This document shows positions 26,317 to 36,500 of a stretch of DNA of 64,000 bases, piece after piece. Below the pieces are notes generated by a model. That model saw only the letters and a list, made by a program, of their open reading frames with translations. It searched no databases and had not been told where the DNA came from. This stretch comes from Paramecium octaurelia (taxonomy: Eukaryota; Ciliophora; Oligohymenophorea; Peniculida; Parameciidae): assembly GCA_905182995.1 (NCBI GenBank), contig CAJJDP010000157.1, positions 125,202 to 189,201 of the forward strand. The letters are read 5' to 3'. Within the stretch, counting starts at the first letter, position 1; every line of letters begins with the position of its first letter. The translations under genes were made by a program, and so were the position numbers.

Positions 26317-27597
26317 TCAGCCAAGCAAAGTATTATAGTATTAGATGTCACTTAGTTTTTTAACCATTTCTTTTTTCATTTAATCAACAAATTAAAAAAA
26401 CAAGTTATCATTTATTTCCTCCATCATAGGTTCTGCAATTTTAACATTATTATTATTTTTGAGTATATTTATTTTGAATTTAGTATTCGCTTTGATCTAT
26501 TTGAGTTCCTTATTGTTTAAGTACTTAACAGTAGGATTAATTATTTCAATATCAGGATCATTTATTTTAAATTACTCCACTAGAGATTGATTAATTTCGT
26601 TATTCTAATTTGATTAATCTTCCTTTGATTCATTTTAAATTTGATTCTATACATTGTCTACTACTGCTAATTCTGTATTCTCTTATTGCGCAATTACATC
26701 ATTGTTGATATTGTTAGGTTAATTATTAGTTTAACTTGCAATTTCATTCTCTTTTGAATTAGAGTCTGGAATTTAAAGTTATTCCTATTACTGATTATTG
26801 ACTTCACTAACTTCGCTAATTTTTTACTCACCTTCTTGTATTGAATTATTTTAATTATTTGTGTCATGCTAAACAAATGTATTATGAATTTAATTTTCGT
26901 CATTTTAGGACTTATTAGTATCAATGTTATCAGGATTCTTTTGCGAGAGCTCGATATTAAATTCTTCATTGTTATTTGGAATTTCTACTTGATCAGAAGT
27001 AAGATTTTTATTTACATTAGTTTCTTAAGGAGAATCTTATTGATTAGCTATTAGATCCTGGTTTTATTAGAGTGGTTGTTATGATTCTGGATTTTAGGAT
27101 TAATCAAGCTAAGCCAAAATTTATTACCCAATATTTTCAATGATTTATTATCTAGGTTCATTTTCTTCAGCGAGACCTGCAAATGTAAATTCTTCTTCAT
27201 CATCTCCAATTTCAATAGCATCCTGATGGATTTCATTGTTGGTTGAGATGTAAGTACATTATGATTTTTTGTGTTATTTAAATTAAGCCAAGGTTCCCTC
27301 CCAAGATTGACATCGTAGACATTTGACTTCAATATCACCAACAATTTTGGTTGCTAGAATGTCTTTGTCGAATTGATAGTTGCGTTCAAGTTTATGTCGA
27401 CATAAAGGACAACTCTTTTTCATTTGAATCCAACGAACCAAACAAGTCCCACAAAAAGTATGCCTAGATATGAAAGTAGAATGATACCCACAAGTGGCTC
27501 TTATTGGATTATAAAACACTTCTCTGCAAATGCTGCATAGTAAGTGTTAATTTACTTATTATGTTTTAATTACTTCAAATTATCTCTCTCTAATCAT
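26317..27597 (-). CDS. RING finger / TRAF-type zinc finger protein, probable E3 ligase
   Basis: 418 residues after removing a 24-nt intron at plus-strand positions ~27464-27487. Splicing gives a textbook C3HC4 RING: CSICREVFYNPIRATCGHTF, CGTC, ten residues, CPLC. Downstream KCLRCQSWEGTLAQFKQHKK followed by Cys resembles a TRAF-type zinc finger. The remaining ~280 residues are low-complexity Asn/Gln/Glu and probably disordered. RING-TRAF proteins are typically ubiquitin E3 ligases. The intron is a multiple of three and has no in-frame TGA, so unspliced mRNA would still be translated with extra residues inside the RING. It starts 40 nt below the aminopeptidase gene. Confidence 0.88.
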
Positions 27598-27637
27598 TTA
27601 ATAAATATATTATAATTATTCTATTATTTAATAAATT

Positions 27638-29654
27638 TCATTGTATGCTATTCCCGATACTGTTTTTAAATACTTCATTTTCCAGAGCATCAACCACAGA
27701 AGGATGATAGAAACTTCTAAATTCAGCAAACCATTCTCTAGCTACATCTGGCTTGTCCTTGAACAAAGTACCATACATATTGACTAACCAAGATCTAGCT
27801 CCATGACTTCCCATGAAGTTCTTAATTACCTCCATTCTATCGTAGAACTTACCTCTCAGACATCCTATCAACCATCTGTATAGAAGTCTCGAATCCTTTT
27901 GATCTGACAATAGATATGTTTGATCAATCAATTTGTAAGTTTTTTCAGTCATTTCCCCATACTATGATAATGGATTGAATATACTTTTGTAGCAATTTCA
28001 TTCAAGAACTATTGTTTTTGATAATAGATATAGTTTTTATAATCTTCGGCATTATCTGGAACCTTATTACCCTTGCTATCTAACCAAGCTTTTGCCAAAG
28101 CCATTGCTTGGTCGTAGGCATCAGTATGGAAATCCAAAGTTCTTGGAGGCTTTCCTGGAACATACACCCACTCTTTGTAGATTGTTTTTATTTCTTTGAT
28201 GGAGGCATGATCCTTGCCTAAATTTGTAGCGATCCAGGACAATAAATATCTGTAGAAGACATCTTCATCAATTGATTGCCACTTGAATTGAATGATGTAC
28301 TATTGTAACATTTTTTGGAAGTTTTGCTTTCCAACCTATTGTTCTATATACAACAACAATTAATATCCCTTATTATATGGAACTTCCTACAATAGATTAT
28401 AAATCACTTACAGATTAACTGTCATCTGGATTCTCTCCTGAAGTGTTTGGATGCAATGATGAATAGGAGTGATCCATTCCATATCTTGCCATCTATTAAA
28501 ACATTGTATCATTGGATAAGAATGAATACATCTTTGAGTAGTCTTCTCCGTTGTATTATTCAAGGATCTTTCTTTCTAAAAATGTACAGAATCCCTCATT
28601 AATCCACATGTTTGCCCAATCTGAACAAGTGACTGTGTTCCCAACCCAAGAATGAGCAATTTCATGAATTGCAACTCCAACTCCTGATTTGTCTCCTACA
28701 ATAATTGTTGGACTGGCAAAAGTGAGAAGGGGATGTTCCATACCTCCAAGAGGGAATGATGGTGGCAATATGACAATCTTATAATCTCCCCATTCATATG
28801 GACCAATGTAATTGGCTAGAGTATCAACATATTCTTATAAGAATTCCAATTCCTTGGCAACTCTATCTATACTGGTTGGCTCAGTTATCACATATGAACG
28901 ACTAGTTTATTAATTACCCACTTTTCTTTATTCCAAGTTACCAGCCACTATTGCCAAAAGATAACTTGGGATTTTGATATCTAAAGAGATATGATATTCT
29001 GTTAAGGCTTCAGAGTATGAATTCATTCTTTTGAAAGGTCTTCCCTCCAAGAGGTTTCCTGTCATGTAAACCTTGATTCTAGGATCTTTGACCAAAACCA
29101 AAGCACTGAAGTACTGTTTGATACTTGGAGTGTCTTGTAATGGAATCATGGATCTGCAATTGTTGTCTTAGCAATATGAATACAAATATGGTAGGACTAA
29201 ATATTATAGAATTCTTACGTTTGGATTCAGTTTGTTCTTTAGTCATGAAACTTAGTGCCCTGGCTTTTTCGGTTACACCATATTTGATTCTCAATTTAAC
29301 TTGATCACCATTATTGTAAGACTTTGGGAGGTAGATCTTCAATCGATCCCCTTGCTTCAAGGATTGTTCTCCCATGTTTTCCACTTCATGTTTAAGGACT
29401 GTTCCAGTGGCAAAATCATAAGCAATGATAATATCTAATTAATAGACATCAAGATGGATTTCCTTGATGTTGTTTTTAATGACATTGAAATGATATTCTG
29501 CTGTACCATTGATTATCTTTTAGTTTAAATCCAATAACCATTCAATATGGAGTTTGTGGATCTAAATCTCATGATAATTACTAAAAGTGTTAACATCTCG
29601 ATTCAAAGCCTTTATGACATCAATTATGATGACAAATAATATTATATTAAACAT
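27638..29654 (-). CDS. M1 zinc aminopeptidase, aminopeptidase B / leukotriene A4 hydrolase family
   Basis: 648 residues after removing introns at 29197-29218 (22 nt), 28387-28411 (25 nt) and 27962-27984 (23 nt). Substrate motif GGMEH lies at ~residue 292. The zinc site HEIAH at ~323 is followed 18 residues later by Glu in WINEGF, the HEXXH-X18-E signature. The C-terminal helical domain ([18 protein letters not shown]) matches the LTA4H/RNPEP group. The N-terminus [16 protein letters not shown] looks like a signal peptide, suggesting a secreted or vesicular enzyme rather than a cytosolic one. The reaction is removal of N-terminal residues from peptides; epoxide hydrolase activity cannot be judged. 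Confidence 0.93.
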
Positions 29655-30122
29655 TAAATTAATTATTAAAATATATTTTATTCACTTTATTTTTCAATAC
29701 TTATTTTTTATTCATGATTCAGTAACATAAGTCATAATTGACATGATTGCAATATTAAAATTTATAATCACACATTTGAATATTCAAACATCCTGTTTAA
29801 TTTAGAGCTATTCACAAGCCACCTCATTTGTCATTTGTCAAATGTCTTCCATTTCCCACAGCAGTCTGTGTGAGAGTGATCATTTGAGAGTCAGAAAAGG
29901 AAGAGAATCAACATTCAGATGTCAGTCTATTGTGAATCTCTTATAATATGATATCAATTGAATTTGTATATGGAATTTGGAAATGTGGAAGAATCTATCA
30001 AGAAATTGGTTGAATTATATAGATTTTAACAGGTATCTGCTCTTCAGGAGGACAATTCTTATATATAAGCATTCTCTGAAAAATAAATAAATTCATTAAT
30101 TTGTTGTTTGTTAATTTAACGA
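29655..30122. other. Divergent intergenic region, 468 nt
   Basis: Probable promoter region for the aminopeptidase (-) and the phosphatase (+). An in-frame upstream ATG for the phosphatase occurs at 29970-29972 and the frame stays open through it, so part of 29970-30122 could be coding. Its last third is highly AT-rich and looks untranslated. A small repeat cluster CATTTGT-CATTTGT-CAAATG lies near 29830-29850. No other gene is supported. Confidence 0.45.
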
Positions 30123-31229
30123 ATGTCTAAGTGGTTAGATTTGAGCCTAACTTGTACCCAATTAAACTTCAACCAGAGTGTTGCCAACACGTACAGCAAT
30201 CGTATGATTCTACAATATTAACTAATAGGTAGTCCCATGAATCTGATTGTGGATCTTTACAAGAATTCACGCTATGGACAATTGTATTTAGGAAATATTA
30301 ATGCAGCCAATGATATTAAATATTTAAGAGAACATTCTATCAATGCCATCGTGGCTGTAATTGATACTAGTGAAATCAAAGTTGATCCATCAATGACTAG
30401 ATTAGTATCAAAATGTTATCATTTTTTAGTGGATCATGGCTGAAGATGCAGAGAATTTCGATCTCTATCGTTACTTTGATGAATGTGCTAACTTTATCAG
30501 AGATCACATTAAGAATACCAATGTGTTTGTACATTGTTATGCAGGCATTTCTAGATCAGCTTCTATTGTTATAGCGTATATGATCAAGCACCTAGGCTAC
30601 TCTCTCAAAGAAGCACTCAAAAAAGTCAAGGGGGCAAGATCAATTGTTGAACCCAATTCAGGTATTTATCACTATATTATTATATAGGTTTTATGAAACA
30701 ATTATAAGATTATGAATACAAACAGAATCTCAATTCCCATCAAGGGACTAGAAATGGATCCTCATATCATTCTAACCCTAGGGGATCAGTTACATCTGCT
30801 AACAAAGGATCCTTGCACAGTGCAAAACCATCTTTTTTGGATAGAATGTCCTCTGGTTAGAAGGATCCAAGAAGAGAAGCTGAAAGTCCTTCAGTAAGTC
30901 AATTTTATGTGAATGGGAGTGCGAAATAGATTAATAATAATAACAATAATAATAATAATCTGAAAAGTTTTTTCAAACAAGGAAGCGTAGGAAGTCTATT
31001 GAAATAGACTAACAATGACGACTTCTTCAGGAGATATTAGAAATAAAAGAATGTTGAAAATATTTGGAATCAAGGAATGAGTGGTCATCATAAATCAGCT
31101 ATTGAAATTAAATCAGATAAAATTGAATAAGTGAAATTGACTCTTTAAACTTTTGGTGTCAAGAATGTGTTTAGTGGATCAAATAGTAATGGGCTACATT
31201 TTCATCATAAAGGATTGTCTTAGGGATGA
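30123..31229 (+). CDS. Dual-specificity protein phosphatase
   Basis: About 342 residues with introns at ~30213-30239 region (27 nt, multiple of three, no stop), 30405-30429 (25 nt) and 30662-30687 (26 nt); the last two are required to keep the frame. The catalytic loop HCYAGISRSAS gives the Cys and Arg of HCxxGxxRS. The general-acid region is AEDAENFDL, and EPNSGFMKQLQ is typical of the DUSP/MKP fold. The C-terminal ~180 residues are Ser/Asn-rich and disordered, with nine consecutive Asn. It dephosphorylates Tyr/Ser/Thr, with MAP-kinase-like targets the best guess. The start is uncertain: 30123 is used, and 30237 or 29970 are also in frame. Confidence 0.85.
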
Positions 31230-31546
31230 TTTCAAATATATGATATTTATTTACTATATAAGATTATCTATTTTAATTAATATAATAATATTAATTAAAT
31301 CTTAAAAGCATTTAATAACTTCTTTTTTTGTTTTATAAAATTAGTATTGATGATTTGTGACACGATAACCAAATGATGCGACATAGACTTTTCGTGTTAC
31401 TTTCACAATTGTTTTAACATTTTGTAGACTTTCATTCATTAGTTTGATGAACATCATTCAGAAATATTCTTAATACATATTGATTAGGGATCAAAGGGAA
31501 CAAGTATTATGATTATAAATAATTATCGTATATATAAATAAATAGA
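31230..31546. other. Convergent intergenic spacer, 317 nt
   Basis: AT-rich 3' spacer between the phosphatase and the small MGVC protein gene. I see no gene, RNA or repeat that I can support. Confidence 0.5.
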
Positions 31547-31969
31547 TCAATTATATTTAGTTAAGGATTGAGTGCACCCGAGACGGGATGTATATCCTAA
31601 CTCAGTGAATTTGTCATTGAGCAAGTCCAAGTTGCTGAAGATACTTTCAAATTGAATCCATAATTCTTAATTTTTAGTGATTTGCTCATTTAGTTTATAT
31701 TGAAATTTGTCATAAAAGGTAAAGAAGGTGTCAAGAAACTTTGAATTTCTTTGTGATTTCAGGAATTTATTGATTTTGTTCGCATCCTCCTTCAAATCAT
31801 CAGGGATTTTAGTTGTAGATTTCAATTATGAAATTACTCGATTGATTTTGTTCCATATTTGGATGGCCTCATCGATCTCCTTTGATTTGTTACAAGCATC
31901 CATTCTGATTTTGATTAGTCTGATGAGAGGTTTAGGTTTTTTTGGTTGCTGAGAAGTACATACGCCCAT
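31547..31969 (-). CDS. Small helical protein with possible N-myristoylation/palmitoylation signal
   Basis: An intronless 140-residue frame starting MGVCTSQQPKKPKP. Gly2 followed by Cys4 and Ser6 fits an N-myristoylation site with an adjacent palmitoylatable Cys (inference). The rest is predicted helical and Lys/Asn-rich (CNKSKEIDEAIQIWNKINRV, DKFQYKLNEQITKNQ). I do not recognise a family. It is divergent from the next plus-strand gene, with a 166-nt shared promoter region. Acylation would place it at the plasma or ciliary membrane. Confidence 0.75.
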
Positions 31970-32135
31970 TGATGATATAATAATTTTAATTAAAAGAAAA
32001 CAAATGATTTTACCTTAATAACATTTATATTATGAAGTCTCCTTTATAGAATTCAAATTAATTATACGTACATATCAGACAAATATATTTATATATATAA
32101 AATATATAAATTTAGTAACAAAAATCAAAGTCAGA

Positions 32136-33138
32136 ATGGATAATCGCAGAAAACCGCAATCCTATCATCGCTAGAGAACTGGAATCCTGGTAACGAACAA
32201 ACAATAGATGAGAAAGAAGTCACCAAAAAAGACATACTCAAAAGCTATTCACCCGTTGAATTTGCACACCAAGGCCATGTCTTAAAAAAACTTAGATTTT
32301 GTGTCTTCAGAAAGGTATTCCTCAGACATATGGGTAGTTCAGAGTATTCACAAGAGACTTTGATTGAAGACAATAAAAGCTGTTGCTGCTTCGATTGCAG
32401 TAAGCCCAATAAGAAAATGAAATGTCTATAAAAGAAATTCGGTTTGTTTCGAACGCAGATGTCAATAGTTAAGCAGTAGAGATTGCACATAAGATTTTAA
32501 AATGCCGTTTATTGCATTCTCTACTTGATTAATAAGCGAAGAAAACAAAGATTGTTAGAAAAACAGAAGAAGATGTTTAGATACAAAACCAAAGTATTCT
32601 TCGATGGCTCTCCTCTCTTGCCTACACAATAACTAGAACATTAAGTTAATGTACATGATGAGAAACATCAAGTCAATATACATTCTCAATCTATTTAGGC
32701 TAAAATTATTGATTAAAGACATAAATAAAGATAATCAGTAAGAGTATATTTGTAATAAAAATTACTTGATAAGGGTAATCATAAGCATTATCTCCTTTAG
32801 ATTCGTAAATTACATTACCCAAGATCCACAAGTATAACCAGAGTTCCTATTGCAATATACAGCCCCTGAGATTCCCAAAAACAGAAGACCAGAAGTCTCC
32901 TAGGTGTTCCACACAATTAAAGATATCCCATCACACAGAACACAGTCCTAGTGCCGTCTAAAATTCTCCTTACTTGAATCATTTGACTTCTAGAAACCCT
33001 ATTGAGACCTTCATTTAATCATCTTTCAGTAAAACACCCAGACCAGTAACAAAGAACATTTAATCTGAATTACTTACTTAAAAACACTAATTTCATTAAA
33101 GAAAGAATACAGCAACCACATTAAAAGGATTAGTTTGA
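32136..33138 (+). CDS. Basic protein of unknown function
   Basis: 317 residues after removing introns at 32315-32337 (23 nt) and 32775-32800 (26 nt). Both are needed to avoid TGA codons and both have GTA/TAG-type ends. The N-terminus is basic (MDNRRKPQSYHRQRTG). A Cys cluster (KSCCCFDCSKPNKK) is followed by a long basic helix (VYCILYLINKRRKQRLLEK) that could bind calmodulin, nucleic acid or membrane. The C-terminal third is Ser/Thr/Pro-rich and probably disordered. No recognised domain. Confidence 0.72.
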
Positions 33139-33172
33139 ATATAAGAAAATATTGTAATTTTTATTTTGTTTA

Positions 33173-34024
33173 ATGATTATTTTTACTCTATTCACTATTA
33201 TATAATCATAAATAGCACAATTATCATTAAATGGAGATGGTATTAAACAATAACTGCTTCTAATGATAGATGAAAATTAATTGGATTGCTAAACTATACA
33301 ATTGCTAATCTCCAGGGGATTTGGATAGCAGATTCTCAATTTGATAACAGAAGAATAAATCATACTTGAATCCCATTTGTAATGTGCAAAACAATCCATT
33401 TAAAATGATTTATTGCAATTTGAATAACTAAAAAAGAGATTTAATAATCATGAAAATCATGTCCTTATTAAACCAATAATCCTATGGGCATAATCAACAG
33501 CAAACATTTTGATCAAAGTTAAATTTGCACATAGGATTGATGCTCCTGCTTACATTAGCGTTAAGAATCATCAAATAAAATATCTCAATGAAAAATTATC
33601 AATATCCGCTGAGTCAGATTAGAATAATATTTTAACTAAATTCTATTTAGAAATTCCTCTCCTGAATCCAATCCGATAAGCCATAGAATGGTAGGTGGAA
33701 AGTGTAGGTACTATGGTTTTGAACATAACTAAAGTTGAACCCAAATCGTGGTTGCATCTGAGTAAAAATAAAAATGATAAATTCTAAATTTGGTGGGACC
33801 TCAAAGAACAAGTATTATTCTGATTTTAATATTAGATCGGATAGGATATGGAGGACTTTTCTAACTTACTTGACAATTAAGAAGAGTACCTCAAAAATAA
33901 GAAAAAGCAACAAAAAAAAATAGAATCCTAATACCAGCAGCAATAATAGGCATCCTTCAATAAGAAAAACCTATTTGTTTCATTCTTTTTAAGATTAAAA
34001 TAGTGGTTTAGTAGATGGTTTTGA
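33173..34024 (+). CDS. CS (p23-like) domain protein with signal peptide
   Basis: 275 residues with a 24-nt intron at 33812-33835 that contains an in-frame TGA. The first residues MIIFTLFTIIQSQIAQL resemble a signal peptide or anchor. Residues ~90-190 fit a CS domain (ILWAQSTANILIKVKF ... ISVKNHQIKYL ... KVEPKSWLHLSKNK), similar in pattern to the CS domain of HACD3/B-ind1. A basic linker rich in Lys and Gln follows, then a hydrophobic C-terminus (NLFVSFFLRLKQWFSRWF). CS domains bind HSP90 or act as chaperones; a luminal ER position would be unusual. Start at 33173 is chosen because the open frame extends upstream of the domain. Confidence 0.72.
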
Positions 34025-34584
34025 AATCATATATGTATATTTATGTAATTGTTTTTCTAAATAATGTAATCATTTTTTGTCATACAAGTACTAAAGGTAT
34101 TTTTATTTACATGTATTAAATTTTTATGGAAATTCTCACAAGTATTTTCAAATATTAAAATTTACAAATGAATTAAATTATGAAATTTGAATGTTTCATA
34201 ATTTCAAAGGAAAAAACTATTTTAAATAAGCTTAAATTTATTTCAGTTTATTAGTTGTCTTGATATTAGTTTTAGCAAATATTTAAGTTCCTTTCATTCA
34301 AAAATTTCTTTCTACAATTTTTCATACTATACCAATCTAATATTAATACTCCATTAAAATTTTTGTTATATTCCACATGAAATGGATATTATTCAATCAA
34401 ATATCATTCCCCTTTATTTCTGCCTTCAGATCTTGATGTAATTCAAAAGGATAATTGTAGAATAAATCTGTCACATCAGTTTTATTACAGAACGTCAAGA
34501 TATTTCAATAGTATTTAACAATCCTATTAATGAACAAGAATTTGTATAAAATAATGTATAATTCAACATATATCTTTTTAATAA
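34025..34584. other. Convergent intergenic region, 560 nt
   Basis: AT-rich spacer between the CS-domain gene and the Sel1-repeat gene. A plus-strand frame from the ATG at 34382 stays open for ~105 codons and runs antisense into the Sel1 gene. With only TGA as stop, open frames of this size are expected by chance and its composition is not convincing, so I do not call it. Confidence 0.45.
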
Positions 34585-36423
34585 TCAAGATTTACTCTAT
34601 GTTATTATCAATGATTATGCTATTTCACTCTCACTATCAAAACGAGGACTTACAAATGCAAGTTATTCATACTCTTTAGCCAATGCATCATTTTTTAATT
34701 GACTTTAGTAGATCTAACTAATGCGATTGTAAGACTATTGTGATTTAGATTACTTATAATAATCGATTGCATTAAGATATTTACCTTATTATTCGTAATG
34801 CTATCCTAATTGAAAGAGAGCTTAATTTTATCCCATTTCAACAATTTAAGAATAAATTTAGACGTCTTTGTTGATTTCTGATAATTTATCAAGACATTTT
34901 TGATTATTTAACTTTGAACCCAATTGATAATAGGTTTGTTGAAGTAATAGATTATTATTATTGCATAAACCCAAATAATAGAAAGCTTCACTACTTTATT
35001 TTGTGACAGCGAGAAGTTGCAGATAGTCTTAAAACTTATTTAAAGAATTAGAATTTAAAGAATCCTCATATAAATATTGATATAGTTCTTCCACACATCT
35101 TAAGTCTTGATTTAATGCGCCTTATAACAATAAAGACAATCCCTTTTCTTTTTCTTGATCTTATAAATAGTGCAGTCCAAGATAATAAAAAGCAGGAGTG
35201 TATTCCTTTTTGATGGCCTCATTTAAGTAATTGATGCTCTTCAGGCTGTCAGTTTCAATTATACCTAAATCACACATTCCTCTGCTTGTATGTTAGCCTT
35301 TATTAGCATATTGTTTAGCCAACTATTAATTCTTTTGAAATAGGAATTCGTTATTTTACTAAACTCCTTAATAATATAAAATGGCCAAGTCTAAACATGC
35401 TTCAATGTGACCTTGATCAGCTGCTTGTTTAATGTACTGGATTCCTTTTTGGATTTTTTTTTTGTTTATTAATTCTATTTTACCATATTAAAAGATAGAT
35501 TGCAGATTATTGGTTTTGATATTTGCTTTATAGATTTATCTGGCTAATTTGATATTTTAGGCAATCATCTTGCCTTGTTAATATAATTGAGCCAATGAAT
35601 TTTTGGAATCTGCAGTACCAATTTAGATATACATTTGAATTCCTGCTTGTATGTCTTACATGCAGTTGAGACCATAAGTCAATTCATGAGCTTGTAACAA
35701 TTAATTTTAAGTCTTTAAATTGGAAATCTCCTCTTTTAATTTGGTAATCTATTTTTTCAATTCATCAATTTGTAACTGTTGTTAAGGATTATCTTTATAA
35801 ATTTCCTTAATAACTTCCTTCTCCTTATAAATAACTTCTTATTGATTTGGATTAGTTTAAATTGAAGCAACTTTATGCAGTTTTTTGTTTTTCTCTTGTT
35901 CTTTCTTCATATTTGTATAATTAAATTGCAATTCATCCAACATAGATTGGATCAGATTGAAATCTATATCTATCGGATTATATTTGGATTCTAACTGTTG
36001 AGCATTTTCCCAGAATGGAATATAGGATATCAAATTATTATACTTAGTTAGAAAGGTTTGCAGCTGAGTTTTGTGATTGCAAAAAGTACTCAATAGTAGT
36101 TATTAACCAGCATGTTATAATTCTAAAGCAGAGGTAAATGTCTTCTTGGATTAAGTGTCAGCATATTTATTGATGTGAATATTGAATGCACATTGTTTAG
36201 AGGAGATATCGTCCATTATCTTTTATAGTTTTTTTAGTTCTCTTTACATTTCAGTCTTTTATTATTAACTGAGATATGGCAGTGTAATTACACCAGCACT
36301 AAGTTTTTCGAACATTTTTTGAGTTGATGCATCATTGATCTTTTTGTTAAAGTGATGGATATCAGCCTCAGCTTTTTTGATTTGTTTTTCTTTGCATTAC
36401 TTGAGGTAATCAATTAAATTCAT
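34585..36423 (-). CDS. Sel1-repeat protein with N-terminal coiled coil
   Basis: An intronless 612-residue frame. Residues ~1-250 are coiled-coil-like (KEKQIKKAEADIHHFNKKI, LQIDELKKQITKLKEEISNL). From ~270 onward come Sel1/TPR-like helical repeats, for example IKQAADQGHIEACLDLAILY, AKQYANKGQHTSRGMCDLGI and AIKKEYTPAFYYLGLHYLQ. Sel1 repeats bind partner proteins, notably in ER quality control and signalling; no signal peptide is present, so a cytosolic adaptor is likely. It is divergent from the PX-protein gene, only ~77 nt away. Confidence 0.85.
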
Positions 36424-36500
36424 GTTAAATTAATTTAATTATGTAGTTATTTTCATATGCAATTATTGTTCCATTCTCTATTTCAATTATCTTTGTTTTG

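Noticed and set aside
31560-31610. GC-richer patch resembling part of a structured RNA
   Set aside because: It is the C-terminal coding part of the small MGVC protein (TSRLGCTQSL) and has no cloverleaf.
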